A stretch of DNA of 64,000 nucleotides, from positions 1-64,000 of the forward strand of contig CAJLCI010000010.1 of the NCBI GenBank assembly GCA_905205065.1. Reading direction: 5' to 3'. This DNA comes from an uncultured Eubacteriales bacterium (GTDB taxonomy: Bacteria > Bacillota > Clostridia > Oscillospirales > CAG-272). Positions within the stretch are counted from its first letter, which is position 1, and each line of letters starts with the position of its first letter. The notes under the pieces are model-generated. The model was not told the DNA's origin, searched no databases, and saw nothing but the letters and a program-made list of their open reading frames with translations. This document shows positions 1 through 7,923 of this stretch, piece after piece. A program made the position numbers and the translations under genes.

Positions 1-1206
1 CGTAGCAAGACCGAGCGCGCACGGACAGCTGATTACGAGAACTGAAATAGCCCTTGCAAGAGAATAACCTATCGTCTCTCCGGCAAGCATCCACACGATA
101 AATGAAATCACCGCGACGGCTATAACAGCCGGAACAAATATCCCGGATACCTTATCTGCAATTTTAGCTATCGGAGGCTTTGTAGCCGAGGCGTCACTAA
201 CCATTTGAATTATCTGAGATAATGTAGTATCTTCACCTACCCGTGTCGCTTCGCAGACAAGATAACCCGACTGATTGAGCGTCGCTGCTGACACACTGTC
301 TCCGGCATTCTTATCAACCGGAATACTTTCCCCGGTAAGAGACGATTCATCAACAGCTCCCTCTCCTTCGATTATTCTTCCATCGACCGGAATGCTCTCC
401 CCCGGCCTAACTACAAACCTATCTCCGATTCTGACATCCGATGCCGGTATCTCTATCTCAGTATCTTCGCGAATCACCACGGCGGTTTTAGGCGCCAGTT
501 TCATAAGTTCCTTTAACGCATCAGTAGTTTTTCCCTTTGACCGCGCTTCGAGTAATTTGCCCACTGTTATTAACGTTAGTATCATCGCGGCAGATTCAAA
601 ATAAAATTCATGCATATAATGCATAACGGAATCGGCATCTCCGCTGTGATGTGCCACTGTCATGGCAAAAAGAACGACTACGCTGTATAAAAAGGAAGCT
701 CCCGCTCCAAGAGACACAAGAGTGTCCATATTTAGCGAGCGATGTATGAAACCGCGGTAACCACTTATAAAAAATTTCTGATTTATAACCATAACCGCCG
801 CAGTAAGCAAAAGCTGTATAAGTCCAAGCATAATATGATTTTCTGCCATGACCGACGGCAGCGGCCAGTTCCACATCATATGTCCCATAGAAATATACAT
901 TAAGGGAACAAGAAAGCAAAGCGAAGCTATAAGACGAGTTCTCATCTGAGAAATCTCGGTATTTTTAAGAGATTCCTGATCCGTATTTTCCTTTGTTTTT
1001 CCATCGCTTCCACTCTCAGAGGCTCCGTATCCAGCCTCTTCAACAGCTCTTATTATTTCAGATGACGCCGCGCTGCCCTCTACTCCCATTGTCCCCGTAA
1101 GAAGATTAACCGAGCATGAACTTACTCCGGAAACCTTAGATACCGCCTTTTCTACTCTCGCGCTGCAGGCGGCACAGCTCATTCCTGTAACTTTATACTG
1201 CTTCAT
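1..1206 (-). CDS. copA: Copper-exporting P1B-type ATPase, C-terminal part beyond left edge
   Basis: The reading frame starts at ATG 1206 and stays open to the left edge, giving about 402 residues of a usually 740-830 residue pump. Visible parts in order: an N-terminal heavy-metal-binding domain with GMSCAAC (Cys-x-x-Cys, near residues 9-15), a run of hydrophobic membrane segments, the actuator-domain loop SSLTGES, and at the very edge the transmembrane metal-site motif CPC in [11 protein letters not shown]. The CPC motif and the Cys-x-x-Cys domain together point to Cu(I) export across the cytoplasmic membrane, driven by ATP. The phosphorylation (DKTG) and ATP-binding domains must lie outside the window. 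It follows csoR on the same strand, the standard copper-responsive arrangement. The substrate is inferred from motif and neighbour; Ag(I) would be handled by the same family. Confidence 0.95.
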   Translation of the reverse strand, partial: MKQYKVTGMSCAACSARVEKAVSKVSGVSSCSVNLLTGTMGVEGSAASSEIIRAVEEAGYGASESGSDGKTKENTDQESLKNTEISQMRTRLIASLCFLVPLMYISMGHMMWNWPLPSVMAENHIMLGLIQLLLTAAVMVINQKFFISGYRGFIHRSLNMDTLVSLGAGASFLYSVVVLFAMTVAHHSGDADSVMHYMHEFYFESAAMILTLITVGKLLEARSKGKTTDALKELMKLAPKTAVVIREDTEIEIPASDVRIGDRFVVRPGESIPVDGRIIEGEGAVDESSLTGESIPVDKNAGDSVSAATLNQSGYLVCEATRVGEDTTLSQIIQMVSDASATKPPIAKIADKVSGIFVPAVIAVAVISFIVWMLAGETIGYSLARAISVLVISCPCALGLAT

Positions 1207-1291
1207 TAACTGTTCTTCCCTTCTTTATTTGACAAGCCGGAAAACCCGATTATAATTCGATTATAATTAAAGATTATAATTAAAAGTGAGA

Positions 1292-1424
1292 TGTTCCCCG
1301 CCTGTAAGACGTTCGCGTGTAAAGGCGTTCGCCTTTATAGTCGGCTGTTTCCACTCGCTTTTTCCTGAGATTATACAATTCATCACCGAAAACCTCATGC
1401 AAAGTCATTCTCCTTATTGAATAA
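1292..1424 (-). repeat. Dispersed intergenic element (copy 1) with a short 15-bp array
   Basis: Between csoR and copA, reading the minus strand from 1421, TTCAATAAGG is followed 56 nt later by GGAAAAAGCGAGTGGAAA (1365-1348). Directly after come two units, GCGAACGCCTTTACAC and GCGAACGTCTTACAGG. Both boxes and the unit match the copies at 5586 and 10433. This is the only copy on the minus strand. It would lie inside the csoR-copA transcript. No coding sequence, such as a copZ chaperone gene, is visible in the 230-nt gap. Confidence 0.7.
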
Positions 1425-1438
1425 CAAATACAACCGCG

Positions 1439-1810
1439 CTATCGCATCAGCTTGCGCAGAAGATGTGCAAGCTCATCAATTATATCATCATTTCCGTGAC
1501 GGATATTTTCCGCTACACATGTATGAAGATGATTTTCAAGCAAAAGCTTGTTAAAGCTGTTGAGTGCTGAATTTACCGCTGAAACCTGTATCATCACATC
1601 AGTACAATACGCATTATTTTCGAGCATTTTCTGTATTCCCCGAACCTGTCCCTCAATTCGTTTAAGACGATTCATGAGCTCCTTCCGTTCTTTTTCAGAA
1701 CGTTCCTTTGTCCTTTTTTCATGCGGGCATAGATGGCAGCTGTCACATTCATTGTTTTCTTCAGAAATATTATTCCCATCTGTTGCGCTATTTATTTCTT
1801 TCATCATCAA
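1439..1810 (-). CDS. csoR: Copper-sensing repressor CsoR
   Basis: This 123-residue all-helical repressor binds Cu(I) and then releases the promoter of the copper-efflux operon. The three Cu ligands of CsoR are present with exact family spacing: Cys69, His94 and Cys98 (AYCTD and NHLHTC; separations 25 and 4, as in the Mycobacterium tuberculosis founder with 36/61/65). The core starts at about residue 42 (KELMNRLKRIEGQVRGIQKML), which is the DUF156 helix 1. Before it lies an N-terminal extension of roughly 35 residues with CDSCHLCPHE, an extra Cys/His cluster often seen in clostridial members and possibly a second metal site. Three consecutive ATG codons make the exact start uncertain by two residues. 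It is the first gene of a unit with copA, behind the operator at 1908-1925. Confidence 0.95.
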   Translation of the reverse strand: MMMKEINSATDGNNISEENNECDSCHLCPHEKRTKERSEKERKELMNRLKRIEGQVRGIQKMLENNAYCTDVMIQVSAVNSALNSFNKLLLENHLHTCVAENIRHGNDDIIDELAHLLRKLMR

Positions 1811-1907
1811 TACTCCATTCTATACTCCATGTTATGTTTGAATATCTGAGATTAATAATCGGCTCTGAACATTAATATACATTAAAAGCGGCATATTTTT
1901 ACAACAC

Positions 1908-1964
1908 ATACCCCCCGTGGGTATATAACAATGATATTATATATCTAAAAATCATTATTGTCAA
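1908..1964 (-). promoter_or_regulatory. csoR-copA promoter with CsoR-type operator
   Basis: On the minus strand TTGACA (1964-1959), a 17-nt spacer and TATAAT (1941-1936) make a near-consensus housekeeping promoter. Just downstream, 1925-1908 reads TATACCCACGGGGGGTAT, the GC-rich imperfect palindrome with flanking TA pairs typical of CsoR operators. A repressor bound there would cover the start of transcription. The promoter boxes are seen directly; assignment of the palindrome to CsoR rests on family knowledge and on csoR being the next gene. Confidence 0.85.
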
Positions 1965-2108
1965 GATAAATTTTCAATTATTATATGAAATATTTAAGAT
2001 AAAATGAGACATAATTATTTCAGCATAAATGCCGGACTATTTTAACTGTATTTATAGAACCGTATTTTCATAGCTTTTAAACGTTTTATTAAAAATATTC
2101 AAAAGGTC

Positions 2109-2137
2109 TTGAAATCTTAATAAAAATCTGATATAGT
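2109..2137 (+). promoter_or_regulatory. Promoter of the SRP RNA gene
   Basis: TTGAAA (2109-2114), a 17-nt spacer and TATAGT (2132-2137). Transcription would start near 2144, about 35-40 nt before the predicted 5' end of the SRP RNA, leaving a short leader for processing. Confidence 0.6.
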
Positions 2138-2180
2138 ATAAATAGTTTATTTTTCTGTAAAACATCCAGAAAAATCAGCA

Positions 2181-2479
2181 AGACACGATGTAAGGTCATA
2201 CCGGCCGGGGAGTCAGCGGTGTCCTGTAACCTGCAATCCGCTACAGCAGGGGTGGTTTCCTTTACTGAGGGCTGAATACGTACGGTCTGTGCTGTAACAA
2301 AAGCGTTGACGAATTGGCCTTGCGCAATTGAAGACTGTGAACCATGTCAGGCGGGGAACCGAGCAGCATTAAGCAGTTACTTTGATGTGCCGCAAGCAAG
2401 CCTGTTTTGAGCCGGAGCTGCAGTGTCGCGTATGTGTTTACGTTCGAAGTTGGGTGTATGACCTTACATTGTGCCTTGT
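2181..2479 (+). ncRNA. ffs: Signal recognition particle RNA, large Gram-positive type
   Basis: The stretch has the hallmarks of the ~270-300 nt SRP RNA of Bacillus and Clostridia. The two ends pair: GATGTAAGGTCATA at 2188-2201 is complementary to TATGACCTTACATT at 2457-2470, forming the Alu-domain closing stem (helix 5). The 5' part carries the GGGGAGTCAGCGG and CCTGTAACC elements. The distal hairpin has GTCAGGCGGGGAACCGAGCAGC followed by AGCATTAAG, the Ffh-binding helix 8 region. Together with Ffh this RNA targets nascent membrane and secreted proteins. The position immediately before dnaX is the common arrangement in Firmicutes. A T-rich run at 2478-2487 may end the transcript. The ends are estimated from pairing. 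Confidence 0.92.
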
Positions 2480-2508
2480 TTTTTCTCGTGAAAGGAATGA
2501 TAAATTAT

Positions 2509-4230
2509 ATGCATAAGGCGCTTTACAGAAAATGGCGTCCGATGCTTTTTGATGATGTATACGGACAGGAGCATATTACATCTGTTCTAAGATATCAGGT
2601 TGAATCAGAAAAGCTGTCACACGCATATCTGTTCTGCGGATCACGCGGAACGGGAAAGACTACCTGCGCGAAGATTCTTGCCAAAGCGGTAAACTGCGAG
2701 TCTCCAATAAACGGAAATCCATGCGGAAAATGCAGCTCCTGCACCGGAATCGAAAGCGGTTCGGTTACAGATGTAATTGAAATGGACGCCGCAAGCAACA
2801 ACGGAGTTGAGGACGTACGTTCTATACGCGATGATGTAATTTACTCTCCGTCATCTGTAAAATACAGAGTTTATATTATCGATGAGGTACATATGCTCTC
2901 AGTCAGCGCGTTTAACGCTTTGCTGAAAACGCTTGAAGAACCGCCCGCCCATGTCATATTTATTCTTGCTACAACAGAATTGCAAAAGCTGCCGGCAACA
3001 ATAATCTCTCGCTGTCAGCGCTTTGATTTCAGAAGAATTACGATTCCAGTCATTTCAAAACGGCTTGAATATATAGCATCTGAGGAAAAAATAAATATAA
3101 ATCATGACGCCTGTGCCCTTATAGCAAAGCTCTCCCAGGGAGGTATGAGAGACGCTATTTCACTTTTAGAGCTCTGCGCCGGAGAAGCCGGAGGAAAAAC
3201 AGACAAAGAAATAACCACAGATATTGTAGAACAAACCTCCGGAATCGCCGGACGTGAAACAACTGCAAGAATGGTTTCGGCAATCATTGACGGCAATATC
3301 GAAGCCTCGTATGATATAATTTCACAGCTGTATAACTCATCAAGGGACGTAGGTATATTCTGGCAGGATCTGATGGCATATTACAGAGATATATTAGTAA
3401 TTAAATCCTGTAAAAACGCAAAAAAGTATCTTGATCTTACCGACAGCGAATATGATGAAACAGCAGAAATTGCAGAAAATATCAGACGCGAAAAAATTAC
3501 CTTCCATCTCGGAATAATAGACAAAGCTCTTTTCGATATGCAACACAGCGGAATGTCAAAACGAATCTGTGCAGAACTTGCCGTTGCAAAAATGACTGAT
3601 CCGGCACTTATGGGAAGAGACTCCGAAACAGACGCCTTGGCGGAAAGAATCGCAAAACTTGAGGACAATCTGAATTTAATTCAGGGTACACTTTTACGAA
3701 AAACATCCGACAACTACGGCTCTCAGGGAGCGGAAGATACCGCACACATCATAATTCGGCAGGCAGATACGGACAAGCCTCCGCTGAGCTTTGAAAGCGA
3801 ACCTGAAAATACAGGGCAAACTGCAGATAAAGTTTCGCCGAGAACAGTTCAGAACTATCCAGTATCAGAGACGCAGAAAGCAAATGCAGAGCCGGGACAG
3901 CGTGTACTGCATACCATAGGATATTGGAGTGAAATTATTTCCGATTATGACAGGTATGATAAAACAAAAACAGAATTGCTCAGAATGACAAAAGCATATC
4001 GTACCGCTGACGGAATCCTTGTAGTAAAAACGGATGAAAGCTTCATTCATATGATGCTCGACAACAGTGAAGTACGAAGTAAAATACTTTCATGCGTTTC
4101 AAAATACGATAAAGATATAAAGGATATATCAATCGAAAAAAAAGATTCCTCTGCACCTGATTCGGATCTTATAGACGAGCTAAAAAAAGCGGCGGAAGAA
4201 TCTTCGGATCCCGAAAATCCGCAAATATGA
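2509..4230 (+). CDS. dnaX: DNA polymerase III subunits gamma and tau
   Basis: Clamp-loader ATPase of the replicative polymerase, 573 residues from ATG 2509 (MHKALYRKWRPMLFDDVYGQ, the classic DnaX N-terminus). An in-frame start at 2407 would put 34 residues inside the SRP RNA gene, so the later ATG is preferred; AAAGGA at 2491-2496 is the likely ribosome binding site. Visible motifs: Walker A GSRGTGKTT at about residues 44-52, a four-cysteine zinc knuckle (NCESP...CGKCSSC), Walker B IDEVHM, and the sensor region TTELQKLPATIISRCQRFDF. The C-terminal ~200 residues are charged and low in recognisable motifs, as usual for the tau part. No poly-A slippage site was obvious, so one product is likely. 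First gene of dnaX-ybaB-recR. Confidence 0.96.
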   Translation: MHKALYRKWRPMLFDDVYGQEHITSVLRYQVESEKLSHAYLFCGSRGTGKTTCAKILAKAVNCESPINGNPCGKCSSCTGIESGSVTDVIEMDAASNNGVEDVRSIRDDVIYSPSSVKYRVYIIDEVHMLSVSAFNALLKTLEEPPAHVIFILATTELQKLPATIISRCQRFDFRRITIPVISKRLEYIASEEKININHDACALIAKLSQGGMRDAISLLELCAGEAGGKTDKEITTDIVEQTSGIAGRETTARMVSAIIDGNIEASYDIISQLYNSSRDVGIFWQDLMAYYRDILVIKSCKNAKKYLDLTDSEYDETAEIAENIRREKITFHLGIIDKALFDMQHSGMSKRICAELAVAKMTDPALMGRDSETDALAERIAKLEDNLNLIQGTLLRKTSDNYGSQGAEDTAHIIIRQADTDKPPLSFESEPENTGQTADKVSPRTVQNYPVSETQKANAEPGQRVLHTIGYWSEIISDYDRYDKTKTELLRMTKAYRTADGILVVKTDESFIHMMLDNSEVRSKILSCVSKYDKDIKDISIEKKDSSAPDSDLIDELKKAAEESSDPENPQI

Positions 4231-4301
4231 AATAAGTATATTTAATCGTCTTTATATATTATAATTTATTAAAAAATTTTATCTTGAAAGGATTTAATAC
4301 T

Positions 4302-4646
4302 ATGAAAGCTAATATACCAAAGGGACTCGGAGGTCCTCAAAATATGCAGGGAATGATACGCCAGGCACAGAAAATGCAGGAACAGATGACAGAACTGCAG
4401 GAAGATCTTGATGCCCGTGAATATGAAATTAAAGCGGGCGGCGGAGCAGTTACAATCGTGATAACGGGCAAGAAAGAAATTAAAAGTCTTTCAATTGAAC
4501 CGGAAATTGTAGATCCCGACGATGTTGAAATGCTCACGGACATTCTTACCGCAGGATTTAATGAAGCTATTAAACGTGTTGACGATACCAATCAAAAAGA
4601 AATGACATCTATTACCGGAAATATGTCACTTCCAGGACTGTTTTAA
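4302..4646 (+). CDS. Nucleoid-associated protein, YbaB/EbfC family
   Basis: A 114-residue small DNA-binding protein starting at ATG 4302, preceded by GAAAGGA. A TTG at 4284 in frame is less likely because the ribosome binding site lies after it. Family features are the glycine-rich N-terminus (PKGLGGPQNMQGMIRQAQKM), a long helix with MQEQMTELQEDL, and the beta-sheet region with VTIVITGKKEIKSL followed by IVDPDDVEML. YbaB proteins form tweezer-like dimers that bind DNA with little sequence preference; the physiological role is still loosely defined. Placement between dnaX and recR is strongly conserved across bacteria and supports the call. Confidence 0.93.
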   Translation: MKANIPKGLGGPQNMQGMIRQAQKMQEQMTELQEDLDAREYEIKAGGGAVTIVITGKKEIKSLSIEPEIVDPDDVEMLTDILTAGFNEAIKRVDDTNQKEMTSITGNMSLPGLF

Positions 4647-4708
4647 AAGCTTAAGACTATATTTTTACATTCTGTGTTGGCAGTCGGAAAGGATTTCTTG
4701 TGTGACAA

Positions 4709-5317
4709 ATGATACAAAATAATTACATTTCTCCATCACTGCTCCGTCTTGCAGAGCAGTTTCAGACTTTACCCGGAATCGGGCGCAAAAATGCAATGAG
4801 GCTCGCTTTCGCCATTCTCCAGAAAACTGACGAAGAAGCAACTGATTTTGTAACCGCAATTACCGATGCCCGTACAAAAATAAAATACTGCGCCGAATGC
4901 ATGAATATGTGCGAAGACGATATCTGCCCTATATGCGCGGATACAGAAAGGGACCACTCAACAATATGCGTTGTCGAGGATGTGAGAGCCGTAATGGCTT
5001 TTGAAAAAGTTCGTGAATTTAACGGAGTTTATCATGTTCTCCACGGAGCTCTTTCTCCGCTTAACGGAATAGGTCCTGATAAACTTCATATTGACGAACT
5101 GGTAAGGCGTGTCAGCAAAGGCGGTGTAAATGAAGTAATTGTCGCGACTAATTCAACAGTTGAAGGCGAAGCGACTGCGATGTATCTCACAAAAATTCTG
5201 AAGCCTTATGAAATTAAAGTAACTCGCCTTGCATGCGGAATGCCTGTAGGCGGAGAGCTTGAATTTGCAGACGAGGTAACGCTTTTCCGCGCGCTTGAAG
5301 GAAGACGTTCTATGTAA
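4709..5317 (+). CDS. recR: Recombination mediator RecR
   Basis: A 202-residue protein of normal family length. It acts with RecO (and RecF) to load RecA on SSB-coated single-stranded DNA at gaps. Motifs in order: helix-hairpin-helix region LPGIGRKNAMRLAF (residues ~18-31), a four-cysteine zinc finger (YCAECMNMCEDDICPIC, ~58-74), the Toprim domain starting ICVVEDVRAVMAFE, and the C-terminal RLACGMPVGGELEFADEVTL characteristic of RecR. The start codon ATG 4709 gives the usual N-terminus; upstream GGAAAGGATT (about 4686-4695) is a somewhat distant ribosome binding site. Last gene of the dnaX unit; a strong terminator follows at 5526. Confidence 0.97.
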   Translation: MIQNNYISPSLLRLAEQFQTLPGIGRKNAMRLAFAILQKTDEEATDFVTAITDARTKIKYCAECMNMCEDDICPICADTERDHSTICVVEDVRAVMAFEKVREFNGVYHVLHGALSPLNGIGPDKLHIDELVRRVSKGGVNEVIVATNSTVEGEATAMYLTKILKPYEIKVTRLACGMPVGGELEFADEVTLFRALEGRRSM

Positions 5318-5525
5318 AAAATTTCACTATGCCACATTGCTCGATGTGAACTTATATTTGATGTTTATCATTCCGATCTCTGAAATTTCATTCGATATTT
5401 ATAATGTTCATCTTTGAAATTTAATTTGATTCACTCGCTTTATTTGTTTTATTTAATTCATTTGCATTATTTTATAGAACCTCGTAAAATTTAACAGATA
5501 TGCGATATTTATCTTTTCTCATAAA

Positions 5526-5575
5526 TAAGTCATCCCGGCAAGCGTATTAAGATTGCCGGGATGACTTATATTTTT
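5526..5575 (+). terminator. Intrinsic terminator downstream of recR
   Basis: AAGTCATCCCGGCAA and TTGCCGGGATGACTT form a perfect 15-bp stem around an 11-nt loop, followed by ATATTTTT. It ends the dnaX-ybaB-recR unit. The opposite strand lacks an equally good T run. Confidence 0.9.
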
Positions 5576-5585
5576 AAGAAAGCAA

Positions 5586-5660
5586 TTCAATAAAGAGCAC
5601 AGTTTCATCACAAGACATTCCGGTGGCTGGTCAAACCGCAACAGGAAAAGTGAGTAAAGA
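5586..5660 (+). repeat. Dispersed intergenic element (copy 2)
   Basis: TTCAATAA at 5586 and GGAAAAGTGAGTAAAG from 5644, 58 nt from start to start, with CATTCCGGTGGC in between. Close match in layout and sequence to the copy at 10433. It lies between the recR terminator and the 15-bp array that follows. Confidence 0.72.
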
Positions 5661-5689
5661 CAACCGCCTGCGGAGATGGACACATTTAT

Positions 5690-5920
5690 ATGCGAACGTC
5701 TTCACAATTGAACGTCTTACAACCAAACGTTTTACAGTCAAATAGCCTACAGTCGAACAGCTTACAATTAAACAAATTTATAATTGAACGGCTCTACAAT
5801 CGAACGGTTTACGATTGAACGTCTTACGGTTGAATGGTTTACGGTTGAATGGTTTACGGTTAAATAGTTTACGGTCAAATTGCTTCGGTTGAATGGCTTA
5901 CAGTTAAACGGCTCACCGCG
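5690..5920 (+). repeat. Tandem array of a degenerate 15-bp unit, about 15 copies
   Basis: Repeated units such as TTTACGGTTGAATGG, CTTACAATTAAACAA and TCTTACAACCAAACG follow each other with a 14-16 bp period and no spacers. The best conserved copies are near 5820-5880. There is no ribosome binding site or convincing reading frame. The array fills the convergent gap between recR and the ABC exporter genes, which otherwise holds only the terminator and the element at 5586. Confidence 0.85.
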
Positions 5921-5949
5921 CAAATATCACGCTTTTAGTCATATATAAA

Positions 5950-7923
5950 TTAGTCAAGCTCTTTTTTGCCTGTGTATAGCTCGTAATACCTGCCTTTCTG
6001 TGCCAACAATTCATCATGATTTCCGCGCTCGATAATCTTTCCGCCTTCAAGAACCATAATTGCATCGGCATTGCGTACAGTTGAAAGCCTGTGAGCTATA
6101 ACAAAAGTAGTCCTGTTTTTCATCAATCTATCCATTCCACGCTCTATATGCTTTTCTGTTCTTGTATCAACCGAGCTCGTCGCCTCATCAAGAACAAGTA
6201 TAGGAGCCTTTGACAGCGCGGCTCTTGCAATATTAAGAAGCTGGCGCTGTCCCTGAGAGAGATTAGCTCCGTCGCCCTCTATCATCGTATCATATCCGTT
6301 TTCAAGCCGCACAATAAACGAATGCGCGCTGGCCGTTTTGGCAGCCTCCACTACTTCGTCATCGGTCGCGTCAAGACGGCCGTACCGTATATTTTCCCGC
6401 ACTGTACCTGTGAAAAGATGTGTATCCTGAAGGACCATCGCAACATTGCACCTCAGAAAATCACGTTTAAACTTTTTAATTTCTATTCCATCTATAGTAA
6501 TCTCTCCGCTGTCAATATCATAAAAACGATTTATAAGATTGGTAATTGTAGTTTTTCCCGCACCTGTAGAACCGACAAAAGCAATTTTCTGTCCCGGATG
6601 TGCGTACAATGAAATGTCGCGGAGAATAATCTTATCCTTGTTATATCCAAAGCACACATCACTGAAAACTATATCGCCGTTTATCGGTTTATCGACAGCA
6701 TCATCCGCATCATTTTCTTCAGGAGGTTCATCCATAACTGCGAATACGCGCTCTGCTCCTGCCAGCGCGGCAAATATAGTAGACATCTGCTGAGAAATAT
6801 TATTGATAGGCATTGAAAACTGCCTCGAATAATTCGCAAATACAGTCAGAGCACCCGGAGTAAATCCTCTTGTAACCATAAGAATTCCACCCGCTCCGAT
6901 AGTAACGGCATAGCTTATCTGGGAAGTATTTCCCATGATCGGCCCCATAACGCCTCCGAAAAACTGAGCATTAAACTGTTTTTCCTTTAAATCGCGGTTC
7001 AGTGTGTTAAATTCATCAATGCATATGTCTTCATGGCTGTATATTTTTACCGTCTTCTGTCCTGAAACGGTCTCCTCAATATATCCGTTAACAGCGCCGA
7101 GAGCCTCCTGCTGTCCGGTATAATACTTTCTGCTCGCTTTTGCAATCAGTCCTCCGCCTTTTGTAAATATCGGAATAAATAATATAGTTATAAGAGTAAG
7201 CTGCCAGCTTGTCGTAATCATAAATACAAAAGTTCCGATTAAAGTAATTATACCGGAAATCACCGAAAGCAGCGAACCGTTGAGCATTGTATCAATATTG
7301 TCAACATCATTTGTAAAACGGCTCATTGCCTCTCCGGTAGGCGAAGAATCGAAAAACCTGACGGGTAGCTTCTGCAAAGCTTTAAAAAGATCATTTCTTA
7401 TTTCAGCCACCGCCCCCTGTGAAACACTGAGCATCAATCTTGACTGAATATACGTGCAGGCAGCGCCAAATATGTATATAAGCGTCATAAGAGCAAGCGC
7501 GGTAAAAAGATAAACGAGCGTGTCCGTCCATTTGGGACCGGAAAGCATTACGCTGAAAAGACGAGTTTGAGTCAGTCTCCGAACCGCATTATCTGCCATA
7601 ACGGCCGCCGCCCCATCCTTTGCAGTTGTAGTAACTCCGGCTATATTATTTATAATCGGAGCAAGCATATATGAGCCTGCAAGAGAGGTAAGCGTGCTGA
7701 AAAGCATACACAAAAGAACAAGAAAAAGCTTCAGACTGTGCGGCTTAATATAGATATAAAGCCTTCCTATAACTTTGGCAGCATTCTTTGGCTTACCTGA
7801 TACAGCTCCCCTTCCGTGCGGCCCCGGTCCTCTCATACCCGGAACTGCACGTATTGCTTTATCAGTTTTTTTCACATTGGAAACATATTGACTTCTGAGC
7901 TGCTCAAGAGTTCTTCCCTTCAA
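5950..7923 (-). CDS. ABC exporter half-transporter with canonical ATPase motifs
   Basis: A 657-residue membrane-plus-ATPase half-transporter of the multidrug/lipid exporter family. A basic, Gly/Pro-rich cytoplasmic tail (residues 1-50) precedes six membrane segments (about 58-330) and the nucleotide-binding domain: Walker A GSTGAGKTT near 454, signature LSQGQ near 554 (a departure from LSGGQ), Walker B LVLDEATSSVD with catalytic Glu, and IAHRLS with the switch His near 609. A TTG codon at 7923 with AGGGGGGAG upstream is the apparent start, overlapping the end of the previous gene by 20 nt, so the two are translationally coupled. The partner gene lacks the catalytic Glu and His, so this half should form the active ATP site. 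The substrate cannot be told from sequence. Confidence 0.93.
   Translation of the reverse strand: MKGRTLEQLRSQYVSNVKKTDKAIRAVPGMRGPGPHGRGAVSGKPKNAAKVIGRLYIYIKPHSLKLFLVLLCMLFSTLTSLAGSYMLAPIINNIAGVTTTAKDGAAAVMADNAVRRLTQTRLFSVMLSGPKWTDTLVYLFTALALMTLIYIFGAACTYIQSRLMLSVSQGAVAEIRNDLFKALQKLPVRFFDSSPTGEAMSRFTNDVDNIDTMLNGSLLSVISGIITLIGTFVFMITTSWQLTLITILFIPIFTKGGGLIAKASRKYYTGQQEALGAVNGYIEETVSGQKTVKIYSHEDICIDEFNTLNRDLKEKQFNAQFFGGVMGPIMGNTSQISYAVTIGAGGILMVTRGFTPGALTVFANYSRQFSMPINNISQQMSTIFAALAGAERVFAVMDEPPEENDADDAVDKPINGDIVFSDVCFGYNKDKIILRDISLYAHPGQKIAFVGSTGAGKTTITNLINRFYDIDSGEITIDGIEIKKFKRDFLRCNVAMVLQDTHLFTGTVRENIRYGRLDATDDEVVEAAKTASAHSFIVRLENGYDTMIEGDGANLSQGQRQLLNIARAALSKAPILVLDEATSSVDTRTEKHIERGMDRLMKNRTTFVIAHRLSTVRNADAIMVLEGGKIIERGNHDELLAQKGRYYELYTGKKELD

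Noticed and set aside
608..919. Minus-strand open frame overlapping copA
   Set aside because: It lies in another frame of copA; the copA frame gives the heavy-metal domain, TGES and CPC motifs without interruption.
2407..2508. In-frame extension of dnaX upstream of ATG 2509
   Set aside because: It lies inside the SRP RNA gene, whose 5' and 3' ends pair precisely, and the first residues do not look like DnaX; MHKALYRKWRP is the family N-terminus.
5690..5920. CRISPR array
   Set aside because: Units are contiguous, 15 bp long and degenerate, with no unique spacers, no leader and no cas gene in the window. The same applies to the arrays at 10530, 38393 and 49995.
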